Below are positions 8,359 to 16,495 of a DNA stretch of 64,000 bases, in pieces (within the stretch, counting starts at the first letter, position 1; each line of letters opens with the position of its first letter). The notes beneath the pieces were generated by a model. It did no database searches. It was not told where the DNA came from and saw only the letters and a list, made by a program, of their open reading frames with translations. The translations under genes were made by a program, and so were the position numbers. This DNA is from Parvibaculum sp. (GTDB lineage: Bacteria; Pseudomonadota; Alphaproteobacteria; Parvibaculales; Parvibaculaceae): NCBI GenBank assembly GCA_030645235.1, contig JAUSMV010000030.1, forward strand, positions 1,546,988 to 1,610,987, written 5' to 3'.

Positions 8359-8949
8359 TCAGGCAAAATCAGCGGCGAGTGACGTGCGCGTCGCGCCGTC
8401 AACCAGCGCCATATGGCCGTAATTTTCATGCGCGATGGTCAGCAACACACGCACGTTCGGGTCGCGGAACTTTTTAATCGCATCGGCTGAAAACGGAAAA
8501 TGCAGAAAGTGAACAGCTGAGGTTTTGCCATCAGCTTTTGTTCGCTCAATCTCGCCTTCGGGCACCACCGCATCAATACGGATGTCACCCACTTCAAAAT
8601 GAATTTTTGTTTCAACGCCTGTGAGACGCCGCAGCTCGCGTTCGCGCCGCTTCTCATCGTCGATTTCAAACATCAGGGTTGCGACAAGTTCTGCACCATT
8701 CGGAATAAGCGGATTATAGGCGTCGAGCTCATCGACCAATTGCTCGGCACCACCACGCTCAATGTGCAGCATTTCATGCACCTGATGAAACATGGTGGCG
8801 AAATTTTCAAAATAGAACGTGGCAAACGGCCCGACAGCGATGCGGCGCGAACGCTTCAGTTCCGTGATCGCGACGCGGCGCGCTTTGCGCTCACTGGCAT
8901 AAGTCTCATAAGGCAGAATATCTGCCGCTGTGATTGCATGTTTCGCCAT
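8359..8949 (-). CDS. DUF3501 family protein
   Basis: 196 residues from the ATG at 8949, with the start 11 nt after the Fe-S oxidoreductase stop. Recognised as DUF3501 by its N-terminus (DILPYETYASERKARR), the central FATFYFENFATMFHQVHEML stretch and its genomic pairing. The biochemical function is unknown to me. The tight pairing with a rubrerythrin/Fe-S gene group suggests a role in peroxide or oxygen protection; this is an inference. Confidence 0.85.
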   Translation of the reverse strand: MAKHAITAADILPYETYASERKARRVAITELKRSRRIAVGPFATFYFENFATMFHQVHEMLHIERGGAEQLVDELDAYNPLIPNGAELVATLMFEIDDEKRRERELRRLTGVETKIHFEVGDIRIDAVVPEGEIERTKADGKTSAVHFLHFPFSADAIKKFRDPNVRVLLTIAHENYGHMALVDGATRTSLAADFA

Positions 8950-8960
8950 TTTATTTCCAA

Positions 8961-10307
8961 TCACTCAATCAAACCCCAGGCGCGCGCCATAATCTCAATC
9001 GGGTGCTGCATGGTGGGCGGTGTTTTCTCGCCCATCTCGTCGATCTCTTGCACCAGATGTTTTGCCGCCAGCGGGCAATCCGACGTCACATATTTATTGT
9101 CGGTCTTGGCCACATTCTTTGCTGCGATTTTACCGACCTTCATTGCGACATCAAACGTCTCTTTCATCACACCGAATGTGCCGCCATGACCGGAGCAGCG
9201 CTCCACCACATCAACTTTCATCTCCGGCACAAGGCGCATCATCTCGGCGGATTTCGGTCCCATATTCTGCGCGCGTGCATGACAGGCCAAATGCGCCGTC
9301 ACGCCGCCTTCAACAGGACGCAGGCCTTCGGCCAGTCCTTCTTTTTTTGCTATATCGACAACATATTCGTCGATGTCATAGGTCGCCTGCGCGAGCCTTT
9401 GCACATGCGCGTTGTCGGGCAATATCAACGGCCACTCAAACTTAAACATCAATCCGCAGGACGCTGTCAGCGTTACAATGTCATAGCCTTCATCGATGAG
9501 GGCGCACATTTCGGCGGCGACTTTTTCGGCTTGTTCCGCGACCTTCGCGATATTGCCTTGTTCGAGAAACGGCATGCCACAGCAGCCGGGATAGGCGACG
9601 CGTGTTTCAACGCCGTTATGCGCGAGCACCAGTCGTGCGGCCTCGCCCACTTGTGGATTGTTGTAATTGATAAAGCAGGTCGCAAAGATCGCTGCCTTGC
9701 GTCCCTTGGCGGGCGCGTCTTTTGCCGCCGCTGCACCGGTTTTGTCCTGTGCCTTGGCGCGCATCGTAAATGTCTTGCCGTAAAACTTCGGCAGTTCGGC
9801 GCGCGCATCAATGCCTGCGAGTTTTTCTAAAACAGGCCGCGTCAGCTTGTTTGATTTGGCCGACCCCCAATTGGCGAGCGGCGCGACGGGCGCGGCCAGC
9901 GTGCCGTTGCGATCTGTCTTGCCAAGTTCCGAGGGCACAAAGGGAAAGCCGTGTTCTTTGGCTTCCACCGCACGGTAGCGCAGCATCAGATGCGGAAAAT
10001 CGAGATTGAATTCATGCGGCGGCACGTAAGGGCATTTCGTCATGAAGCACATATCGCACAGCGTGCAGGCGTCAATGACGGGACCGAAATCTTTAGACGC
10101 AACCGTATCGAGTTCTTCGCTCGGCGCGGCGTCGACGAGGTCAAACAAGCGCGGAAAACTGTCGCAGAGATTGAAGCAGCGGCGGCAGCCGTGGCAGATG
10201 TCAAAAACGCGGCGCAATTCCTCGTCGAGTTTTGCCTCGTCATAAAAATCAGGCTCACGCCACGCCAAAGGATGCCGTGTCGGCGCTTGCGTACTGCCTT
10301 CTTTCAT
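8961..10307 (-). CDS. Heterodisulfide reductase/GlpC-like Fe-S oxidoreductase
   Basis: 448 residues from the ATG at 10307, preferred over 10328 because GGGGAG lies 6 nt upstream. Two ferredoxin-like cluster motifs are near the N-terminus: CHGCRRCFNLCD (about 38-50) and CTLCDMCFMTKCP (about 85-98). Two CCG-type motifs follow in the C-terminal half: YPGCCGMPF and ERCSGHGGTFG. This is the HdrD/GlpC electron-transfer architecture. It lies between rubrerythrin and DUF3501 on one strand and could be the electron donor for peroxide reduction; that is an inference. Confidence 0.9.
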   Translation of the reverse strand: MKEGSTQAPTRHPLAWREPDFYDEAKLDEELRRVFDICHGCRRCFNLCDSFPRLFDLVDAAPSEELDTVASKDFGPVIDACTLCDMCFMTKCPYVPPHEFNLDFPHLMLRYRAVEAKEHGFPFVPSELGKTDRNGTLAAPVAPLANWGSAKSNKLTRPVLEKLAGIDARAELPKFYGKTFTMRAKAQDKTGAAAAKDAPAKGRKAAIFATCFINYNNPQVGEAARLVLAHNGVETRVAYPGCCGMPFLEQGNIAKVAEQAEKVAAEMCALIDEGYDIVTLTASCGLMFKFEWPLILPDNAHVQRLAQATYDIDEYVVDIAKKEGLAEGLRPVEGGVTAHLACHARAQNMGPKSAEMMRLVPEMKVDVVERCSGHGGTFGVMKETFDVAMKVGKIAAKNVAKTDNKYVTSDCPLAAKHLVQEIDEMGEKTPPTMQHPIEIMARAWGLIE

Positions 10308-10339
10308 TGGTGCTCCCCGAAAGCTCACATAGACAAAAG

Positions 10340-10364
10340 AGGGGAGGCGCGATCCGCCTCCCCT
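10340..10364 (-). terminator. Intrinsic terminator or attenuator after rubrerythrin
   Basis: A perfect 10-bp stem, AGGGGAGGCG / CGCCTCCCCT with a 5-nt loop, is followed on the minus strand by CTTTTG. It sits between rubrerythrin and the Fe-S oxidoreductase, so it would give higher rubrerythrin expression than downstream genes if read-through is partial. Confidence 0.72.
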
Positions 10365-10379
10365 TATCTCTGTCAGGCT

Positions 10380-10802
10380 TTAGCTGTTGAGACTGTCGAG
10401 CGCCTTTTGGAAACGACCGGCATGGCTCTTTTCGGCTTTAGCCAGCGTCTCGAACCATTCGGCGATTTCGTCAAAGCCTTCTTCGCGCGCGGTGCGCGCC
10501 ATGCCGGGATACATGTCGGTATATTCATGCGTCTCGCCGGCGATCGCGGCTTTGAGATTGAGATCCGTGGGTCCGATGGGTTCGCCCGTGGCCGGGTCGC
10601 CCACTTCTTCCATGAATTCAAGATGGCCATGCGCATGGCCGGTTTCGCCTTCAGCGGTCGAGCGGAAGACGGCGGCGACGTCATTGTAGCCTTCGACGTC
10701 GGCCTTCTGCGCGAAATAGAGATAGCGGCGGTTTGCCTGGCTCTCACCGGCAAAGGCAGCTTTGAGATTTTCAACGGTCTTTGATTTGGCAAGCGATGAC
10801 AT
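10380..10802 (-). CDS. Rubrerythrin (ferritin-like domain only)
   Basis: 140 residues from the ATG at 10802, preceded by GAGGAG. The four-helix di-iron pattern is clear, with Glu/His ligands in [12 protein letters not shown] (about 20), [11 protein letters not shown] (about 52), [13 protein letters not shown] (about 82) and [10 protein letters not shown] (about 120). The C-terminal rubredoxin domain of classical rubrerythrins is absent. Members reduce hydrogen peroxide in the cytoplasm. An ICE-box promoter lies upstream, so iron control through Irr is likely. Confidence 0.93.
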   Translation of the reverse strand: MSSLAKSKTVENLKAAFAGESQANRRYLYFAQKADVEGYNDVAAVFRSTAEGETGHAHGHLEFMEEVGDPATGEPIGPTDLNLKAAIAGETHEYTDMYPGMARTAREEGFDEIAEWFETLAKAEKSHAGRFQKALDSLNS

Positions 10803-10895
10803 GATTGGCTCCTCACCCGTTAGCACCGGTCAGGACTATCAGGAAGCCCTCACGCGATATGTTTCATCCTCCGTCCGGAGCGGACGGTTAACGAA

Positions 10896-10944
10896 ATCAT
10901 AGAAGTATCCCATGCGCTTGGTCAACACATTAGAATTCTTCTAA
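10896..10944 (-). promoter_or_regulatory. Rubrerythrin promoter with a perfect Irr box (ICE)
   Basis: On the minus strand: a perfect inverted repeat TTAGAA-N3-TTCTAA (10930-10944), 4 nt, then TTGACC (10925-10920), an 18-nt spacer and TATGAT (10901-10896). The repeat matches the known Irr iron-control element (TTTAGAA-N3-TTCTAAA). The start would be near 10889, placing a CCGTCC-N5-GGACGG hairpin (10871-10887) at the extreme 5' end of the mRNA. Confidence 0.85.
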
Positions 10945-10982
10945 CTAAGAGTGAATAGCAACTGGCCCAAGGCCGGACAGGC

Positions 10983-11426
10983 TTAGCTGCGCGGATCGCC
11001 CGCAAGGCGCACGATCACATCGACACGGGCAAGGCTCGTGCCTTCCGGTGCTGCCGGCAGGCCCATAACGGCGATCTGGTCGCCGTTGATATCCATCAAC
11101 CGGCCTGAATTTTCGACGAAGAAGTGATGATGATCCGAAATATTGGTGTCGAAATAGGTGCGCGAGCTGTCCACCACGACTTCGCGCAGCAAATGCGCGT
11201 CGGTGAACTGGTGCAGCGTGTTGTAAACGGTGGCAAGTGAAACGCTGACGCCCGCTTTCTGGGCTTCCTCGTGCAGGGCTTCCGCCGTCACATGGCGGTC
11301 GCCGCCGTCAAACAGCAGACGGCCAAGCGCAAGCCGCTGGCGCGTCGGGCGCAGCCCGGCGTCACGCAGTCTCGTCAATGTCTGGGCAAAAGGCCGCTCT
11401 TCTTGCGACAACTTGGCTTCGGTCAA
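10983..11426 (-). CDS. irr: Iron response regulator Irr (Fur family)
   Basis: 147 residues. A Fur-type winged helix spans about 15-85 (RDAGLRPTRQRLALGRLLF, SLATVYNTLHQF). The motif FDTNISDHHHFFVE at about 107 holds the three consecutive His typical of Irr, where haem binding is linked to its control. Irr binds ICE boxes under iron limitation in alphaproteobacteria, coordinating haem synthesis and iron storage. It is divergent from fabA, a conserved arrangement. The promoter probably uses TTGACA at 11490-11485 on the minus strand; I see no ICE box there. Confidence 0.95.
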   Translation of the reverse strand: MTEAKLSQEERPFAQTLTRLRDAGLRPTRQRLALGRLLFDGGDRHVTAEALHEEAQKAGVSVSLATVYNTLHQFTDAHLLREVVVDSSRTYFDTNISDHHHFFVENSGRLMDINGDQIAVMGLPAAPEGTSLARVDVIVRLAGDPRS

Positions 11427-11749
11427 CGCATTTAACCTTTATTGGAACCATTACAATCTTCAAAATGGGCCATGGCCTGCCTAATGTCAAGGCAGATTGG
11501 CATTAGCTTTTTCAGGGCTATTGCCGCAGCCTGTCGCGGCTCAATAAAAAGCGGCATTCGCGCCGTTTTCCTTGGGAGCCACTGACAAATCGTTAGAATG
11601 ACAAGCAGGTTTCCGTGTCCTTTCCTATATGTTAGGAAGCGCAGGCGAGGAAGCAAATCAGGGGGGCTCTAAGCTCACCCAAAAGCAAGATCAAGCCACA
11701 CGCGGCAGCCCCGAAGGTGCCGCGCGACAGGCATCAATGAGTGAGCGGA
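11427..11749. promoter_or_regulatory. irr / fabA divergent intergenic region
   Basis: 323 nt without a convincing gene. The minus strand holds TTGACA (11490-11485) for irr. The plus strand holds a CTATAT -10-like sequence (11625-11630) that could serve fabA, without a clear -35. TTAGAA occurs once (from 11593) but lacks the matching half, so it is not counted as an Irr site. Confidence 0.45.
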
Positions 11750-12268
11750 ATGGCCGAGCAAAAATCGAGTTACACATTGGAAGAGCTGCTCGAATGCAGC
11801 CATGGCCGCATGTTCGGCCCCGGCAATGCGCAGCTGCCCTTGCCCCCGATGCTGATGATCAGCCGTATTCTCGAAATCGCGGATAAGGGCGGCGAGCACG
11901 ACAAGGGTCTCATCCGCGCCGAGTTCGACATCACACCCGATCTCTGGTTCTTCCCCTGCCATTTTGAAGGTGATCCGATTATGCCGGGTTGCTTGGGGCT
12001 CGATGGCGCATGGCAGCTTCTGGGCTTCTTCCTTGGCTGGATTAACGGCAAGGGCAAGGGTCGCGCGCTTGGCGTGGGTGAGGTGAAGTTCTCCTCCATG
12101 GTCACGCCCGCCAATAAAAAAATCACCTACAACATCCAGTTGAAGCGCGTCATCAACCGCCGCCTCGTGCTTGGCGTTGCTGATTGCACCATCTATGCGG
12201 ATGACGAGCTGGCCTATACCATCACCGACATGAGAGTCGGCCTACAGACGGCAGAACAAGCAGCCTGA
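11750..12268 (+). CDS. fabA: 3-hydroxydecanoyl-ACP dehydratase/isomerase
   Basis: 172 residues from the ATG at 11750; a GTG at 11741 is an alternative. The active-site His is in [14 protein letters not shown] (about 71) and the Asp in LGLDGAWQL (about 85). The enzyme dehydrates 3-hydroxydecanoyl-ACP and isomerises the product to the cis-3 form, the branch point of anaerobic-type unsaturated fatty acid synthesis. It heads the fabA-fabB-fabI run. Confidence 0.97.
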   Translation: MAEQKSSYTLEELLECSHGRMFGPGNAQLPLPPMLMISRILEIADKGGEHDKGLIRAEFDITPDLWFFPCHFEGDPIMPGCLGLDGAWQLLGFFLGWINGKGKGRALGVGEVKFSSMVTPANKKITYNIQLKRVINRRLVLGVADCTIYADDELAYTITDMRVGLQTAEQAA

Positions 12269-12312
12269 TCGCTGACACGTTTTCTTTCCACCGAACCTAT
12301 AAAGAGGCAGCC

Positions 12313-13542
12313 ATGAGGCGAGTGGTCGTAACCGGCATGGGGATCGTCTCCTCCATCGGGAACAATACGCAGGAAGTCCAAGCGAGCTTGCGCGAAGGCC
12401 GCTCCGGCATCGTCAAATCTGATGTCTATGCCGAGATGGGTTTCCGCAGTCAGGTCCATGGCAGTCTGAAAATCGATCTCGAAAGTGCCGTTGACCGCCG
12501 GGCCCGCCGCTTCATGGGGGATGGCGCTGCTTACGCTGCCGTCGCCATGCAACAGGCGATCACGGATGCGGGTCTCACAGACGATCTCGTCTCTAACCCG
12601 CGCACAGGTCTCATTGTCGGCTCGGGCGGTCCCTCCACCAAAGCGATTGTGGCCGCTGCCGATATGGCGCGCACCGAACCCGTCAAGGGTCCGAAAAAAG
12701 TCGGTCCCTTTGCCGTGCCGAAAGCTATGTCGTCCACTTGCTCTGCGAACCTTTCGACATGGTTCAAAACCAAAGGCGTCAATTATTCGATCAGCTCGGC
12801 TTGCTCAACGTCGGCCAACTGCATCGGCAATGCCGCTGAAATGATCCAATGGGGCAAACAGGATATTATGTTTGCCGGCGGCGGCGAGGAACTCGACTGG
12901 ACTTTGTCGGTCCTCTTCGACGCGATGGGTGCGATGTCGGCCAAACGCAATGACACGCCGGAAAAAGCCTCACGCGCTTACGACAAAGACCGCGACGGTT
13001 TCGTCATCTCCGGCGGCGGCGGCATTCTGGTGCTCGAAGAACTTGAACATGCCAAAGCCCGCGGCGCGAAAATTTACGCGGAACTCGTGGGCTATGGTGC
13101 CACCGCTGACGGGGCAGACATGGTTGCACCGTCAGGCGAAGGCGCAGTGCGCTGCATGAAAATGGCACTCGAAAATGTCAAAGGCCAGACGGTTGACTAC
13201 ATCAACCCGCATGCGACCTCGACACCTGTCGGCGACATTCCTGAAATCAAAGCGATCCTTGAAGTCTTTGGTGCGAACACACCGCCGATCAGCGCCACGA
13301 AATCCCTCACGGGTCACGCGCAGGGTGCGGCCGGTGTGCATGAAGCGATTTACACTTTGTTGATGATGCAGGGCGGCTTTATCGCAGCATCCGCCAATAT
13401 CGACGAAATCGACCCGGAAGTCGCTGCCGCCAATATCGTTCGTCAACGGATCGACGGCGCGAACATCAATCTTGCCATCTCCAACAGCTTCGGCTTTGGC
13501 GGCACCAACGCAACATTAGCCTTTCAGCGTTATAACGGCTGA
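12313..13542 (+). CDS. fabB: Beta-ketoacyl-ACP synthase I
   Basis: 409 residues. The catalytic Cys is in [13 protein letters not shown] (about 163), with His in [11 protein letters not shown] (about 299) and in [12 protein letters not shown] (about 335), giving the Cys-His-His triad. It elongates unsaturated acyl-ACPs and works directly with FabA, whose gene is 44 nt upstream. An AGAGGCAG stretch lies just before the ATG. Confidence 0.97.
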   Translation: MRRVVVTGMGIVSSIGNNTQEVQASLREGRSGIVKSDVYAEMGFRSQVHGSLKIDLESAVDRRARRFMGDGAAYAAVAMQQAITDAGLTDDLVSNPRTGLIVGSGGPSTKAIVAAADMARTEPVKGPKKVGPFAVPKAMSSTCSANLSTWFKTKGVNYSISSACSTSANCIGNAAEMIQWGKQDIMFAGGGEELDWTLSVLFDAMGAMSAKRNDTPEKASRAYDKDRDGFVISGGGGILVLEELEHAKARGAKIYAELVGYGATADGADMVAPSGEGAVRCMKMALENVKGQTVDYINPHATSTPVGDIPEIKAILEVFGANTPPISATKSLTGHAQGAAGVHEAIYTLLMMQGGFIAASANIDEIDPEVAAANIVRQRIDGANINLAISNSFGFGGTNATLAFQRYNG

Positions 13543-13573
13543 GGTCACGATATGAATAGGGGCGGGCACTAAG

Positions 13574-14425
13574 ATGCACGGGTCTGAACAAAAGCCGGGA
13601 GAGAAGGCCTTGACCTTGAGCGGTCCCCTGATGAAGGGCAAACGCGGCCTCATCATGGGCGTCGCCAATGATCACTCCATCGCCTGGGGCATTGCCAAGA
13701 TGCTCGCCGAGCACGGCGCGGAACTCGCCTTCACCTATCAGGGCGATGCCTTCGGCAAGCGCGTAAAGCCGCTTGCTGACAGTGTCGGCTCGAAGATCCT
13801 CATCCCCTGCGATGTCACTGACAGCCAGAGCATGGACACGGTCTTCCGTACCCTGAAGGAACAATGGGGCACCATTGACTTTCTTGTGCATGCGATTGCT
13901 TACTCTGACAAAAATGAACTCAAAGGCCGCTATGCCGATACGAGCCGCGAAAACTTTTTGCGCTCAATGGATATTTCCTGCTTCTCCTTTGTTGAAGTTT
14001 CGCGCCGCGCCGCTGAGATGATGCCGAACGGCGGCTCCATCGTGACGCTGACCTATGAAGGCGCGCAGCGCGTCATGCCGAATTACAACGTCATGGGCGT
14101 CGCCAAAGCCGCGCTTGAAGCGAGCGTGCGCTATCTCGCGTCTGATCTGGGCCGCGACGGTATCCGCATCAACGCGATTTCAGCCGGTCCCATGCGCACA
14201 CTCGCAGGCTCCGCCATCGGCGATGCGCGCTTCGTGCATAAGTGGAACAAAACACACTCTGCGCTCAAAGAAACAATCGAACTTGAACATGTCGGCGGCG
14301 CAGGCCTCTATCTGCTTTCCGACCTCAGCGCCCGCGTCACAGGTGAAATCCATTACGTTGACAGCGGCTACAACATTATCGGTCTCCCCCGGGCCGAAGA
14401 AATTAAGTCTGACGACGACGCTTAA
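13574..14425 (+). CDS. fabI: Enoyl-ACP reductase (NADH)
   Basis: 283 residues. The SDR-like fold has the FabI signatures: the dinucleotide loop GVANDHSIAWGIAKML (about 27-42), HAIAYSDKNELKGRY (about 108) and the catalytic Tyr-x6-Lys in YNVMGVAKAAL (about 173-180). It reduces the enoyl-ACP double bond in the last step of each elongation cycle and is the triclosan target class. Its position after fabA-fabB completes the operon. Confidence 0.96.
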   Translation: MHGSEQKPGEKALTLSGPLMKGKRGLIMGVANDHSIAWGIAKMLAEHGAELAFTYQGDAFGKRVKPLADSVGSKILIPCDVTDSQSMDTVFRTLKEQWGTIDFLVHAIAYSDKNELKGRYADTSRENFLRSMDISCFSFVEVSRRAAEMMPNGGSIVTLTYEGAQRVMPNYNVMGVAKAALEASVRYLASDLGRDGIRINAISAGPMRTLAGSAIGDARFVHKWNKTHSALKETIELEHVGGAGLYLLSDLSARVTGEIHYVDSGYNIIGLPRAEEIKSDDDA

Positions 14426-14446
14426 AGCGTCCAAACGGGGGTAGCC

Positions 14447-15061
14447 ATGATCCTGAGACTCGGCACCGCGCTCGCTTGCGTGGTCCTGACCATGTTCGCG
14501 CTCGCGCCGCATGCACAGGCAGAAAACCTCAAAGAGGCCGAACGCGCGCGGTGGGCAAGATCCGTTGGCAATGTTCTGAAGTCGACGCGATACCCGATGC
14601 CGGTTGAATGCATCAGCAGTTTCTGCACGACCGACATGGCAACCGTCAGCTTCGATATTTTACCGGACGGCACGGTAACAAACGTCAAAATTTCCAAAAG
14701 CTCCCGCGACGAAATCGTTGATCGCCACGCCATCGACTTCATCAAAAAACTGAGCCCTCTTCCAGCCTCGCCAACGACCTGGACCTATCCCGAAATAATG
14801 CATTACAGCTTCCAGTATGGTTTCGGCAACCCGCAATGGCGTATCCCCGGCGATCCGGGCGCGCCGTCCATTGACGATTTGCAAAGCAGACGGGACCTGC
14901 GGACTAACTTTCCGCTCAACACCAATCGCGGGCAGAGTGATACACCTGCCACGCAAAATAGCGATCCTGTTGCCGAGCACAGAGAATGTGTAAATTCGGT
15001 CAGCGGCGCTGTGCGTGGCGACGTGACGGAAGCAAATCGTCTCTGCAGCGAAAGAAATTAG
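14447..15061 (+). CDS. Exported TonB-C-like domain protein (first of a tandem pair)
   Basis: 204 residues. A signal peptide (residues 1-24, ending PHAQA) is followed by a TonB C-terminal-like fold at about 55-115 with the hallmark ILPDGTVTNVKISKSS and AIDFIKKLSPLP. A C-x4-C pair (CISSFC) precedes the fold and is also found in the next gene, suggesting a disulfide. There is no retained membrane anchor or Pro-rich spacer as in a true TonB, so energy transduction is unlikely. The C-terminal third is low-similarity with two more Cys. Confidence 0.75.
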   Translation: MILRLGTALACVVLTMFALAPHAQAENLKEAERARWARSVGNVLKSTRYPMPVECISSFCTTDMATVSFDILPDGTVTNVKISKSSRDEIVDRHAIDFIKKLSPLPASPTTWTYPEIMHYSFQYGFGNPQWRIPGDPGAPSIDDLQSRRDLRTNFPLNTNRGQSDTPATQNSDPVAEHRECVNSVSGAVRGDVTEANRLCSERN

Positions 15062-15078
15062 AGCGACGAGGAGGAAGC

Positions 15079-15549
15079 ATGTTCCGTGATCTGACTTTAT
15101 TGTTTGCGACGGCGCTTGCTCTCACGTTTTGCCCCGCCTATGCGGCGGATAACAGTTGGGCCAATGAGGTTGGTGACGGCTATGGCCTTGCGTCCACAGA
15201 CGCAATCGAAAAGCCGTCAAAACCAGAAGCGCCTGACAAGGTGACGACCAGTGCCGCAATGGCTGACTGGATGGAGACGGTCGGAGAACGGATGAGTTCA
15301 ACAAAACCGCCGCTTCCTGATACTTGCAGAAGTGATGAGTGTCATGTGGACACGCTACCGGTTCTGCGCGTGGATATATTGAACGACGGATCGATTTCAA
15401 AACTGAGGTTAAAAAAATCATCCGGCAATCAAAAGATTGATGCTGCCGCATTTGATTTTGTTAGAAGCCTTGCGCCATTTCCTCCCTTACCTTCAAACGA
15501 CGGAGGGCATGCCGGTATGCAGTTTGAGGTCATAGTGCCCTTTCCCTGA
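15079..15549 (+). CDS. Exported TonB-C-like domain protein (second of a tandem pair)
   Basis: 156 residues from the ATG at 15079, chosen for the strong GAGGAGGAAG ribosome site. A signal peptide ends near residue 24 (PAYAA). The C-terminal half repeats the first gene's pattern: C-x4-C (CRSDEC), then VDILNDGSISKLRLKKSSG and AFDFVRSLAPFPPLP. It is a paralogue of the upstream gene, 17 nt away. Function unknown; the pair follows fabI on the same strand. Confidence 0.74.
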   Translation: MFRDLTLLFATALALTFCPAYAADNSWANEVGDGYGLASTDAIEKPSKPEAPDKVTTSAAMADWMETVGERMSSTKPPLPDTCRSDECHVDTLPVLRVDILNDGSISKLRLKKSSGNQKIDAAAFDFVRSLAPFPPLPSNDGGHAGMQFEVIVPFP

Positions 15550-15602
15550 CAGTGGCGCAAACGTGCCTCTATTATCACTGCCACGCCTCCTCCAAAACAA
15601 AA

Positions 15603-15628
15603 AGAGCGCCGGATTTCTCCGGCGCTCT
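15603..15628 (-). terminator. Intrinsic terminator of the RcnB-like gene
   Basis: A perfect 10-bp stem AGAGCGCCGG / CCGGCGCTCT. On the minus strand it is followed by TTTTTGTTTT, the expected U-tract, so it ends the RcnB-like transcript. On the plus strand the tail is poor. Confidence 0.85.
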
Positions 15629-15650
15629 CTTCATTTGGAAACTCACGTGC

Positions 15651-16325
15651 TCAGTAGAACATCGAAAAGACGATCTGCGAGATGAAGCCGTTATGGGCGT
15701 TCACGAGGAACACGTTGTTGCTCACACGCACCCACTGATAGCCGTAAGGCGGGCGTTGCAGGCCATAGACACGGTGGTCGATCACATAGGCGCGATTGCG
15801 ATAGGCAATCGGCAGACGGTCACCACGGTTCCATGCGCGACGCGCATCATATCCACGAGGGGCATGCCATGCGGGACCACGCACCGCATTATAGCGGCGA
15901 CCGTTATACTCGTAACCGCGCGGACCATTGCGGTCATTGTTGCCGTAGTGACGGTCATTGCCACGGTCCCCACGGTCATTGCCACCGCGCTGATTGTCAG
16001 AATAACCACCGCGATCCCCGCGATCATTGTCACGACGATCATTGCCGCCGCGATCATTATTGCCCTGCTGGTTGCCACCCTGCTGCGGGCGACTCTGCTG
16101 GGCACCCCCCTGCTGAGAACCATTGCCGCGCGGCTGGTTGTTATTCTGTTGGCCCTGCTGCTCGCCACGGTTGGGACGATCCTGTCCGTCGCGGGCCTGT
16201 CCATCGCCACGATCACCACGATCCTGACGTGACTGGCCCTGATCGCCACGCATATCAGCGGGCGCGGCGAAGGCCGTGCCTGAAAGAAGGCTCAACGCGA
16301 GGGCGGCTGCAAATGCGGTTTTCAT
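15651..16325 (-). CDS. RcnB-like exported protein with a long Gly/Arg/Asn/Gln-rich region
   Basis: 224 residues from the ATG at 16325 (GGAG 6 nt upstream). A signal peptide ends near residue 21 (GTAFA). Residues 24-135 are low complexity, first Q/N/G-rich, then repeated NDRGD and DRGG units. The C-terminal 70 residues match the RcnB family (GDRLPIAYRNRAYVIDHRVY, PPYGYQWVRVSNN). RcnB of enterobacteria affects nickel/cobalt homeostasis in the periplasm, but many alphaproteobacterial homologues are uncharacterised. The repeat region is predicted disordered. Confidence 0.8.
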   Translation of the reverse strand: MKTAFAAALALSLLSGTAFAAPADMRGDQGQSRQDRGDRGDGQARDGQDRPNRGEQQGQQNNNQPRGNGSQQGGAQQSRPQQGGNQQGNNDRGGNDRRDNDRGDRGGYSDNQRGGNDRGDRGNDRHYGNNDRNGPRGYEYNGRRYNAVRGPAWHAPRGYDARRAWNRGDRLPIAYRNRAYVIDHRVYGLQRPPYGYQWVRVSNNVFLVNAHNGFISQIVFSMFY

Positions 16326-16446
16326 CTCTGTCTCCATAAGGCGCATCCGGGATCGGTTGCTTTGCCTCGTTGAAACAAATCTATGCCGCCCGCCCTGAAC
16401 CAAAGCTGGGGTAGCCGTTATCTGGCGTTCATGTTGAAACAAAAAA

Positions 16447-16468
16447 GGCGCCGGATTTCTCCGACGCC
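16447..16468 (-). terminator. Intrinsic terminator of pnp
   Basis: The stem GGCGcCGG / CCGaCGCC with one mismatch is followed on the minus strand by TTTTTTGTTT. It lies 27 nt after the pnp stop and closely resembles the terminator at 15603. Confidence 0.82.
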
Positions 16469-16495
16469 CTCTTCAATTATTCCGTACCGACAGAA

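Noticed and set aside
8934-9830. A 298-codon plus-strand frame opposite the Fe-S oxidoreductase
   Set aside because: Antisense to conserved Cys motifs; composition is that of a shadow frame.
11590-11606. An Irr box before fabA
   Set aside because: Only one half-site (TTAGAA) is present; the partner half is absent.
15552-16232. A plus-strand hydrophobic frame opposite the RcnB-like gene
   Set aside because: Its Val/Ile/Thr-rich sequence is the complement of the Asn/Asp/Gly/Arg repeats; not a membrane protein gene.
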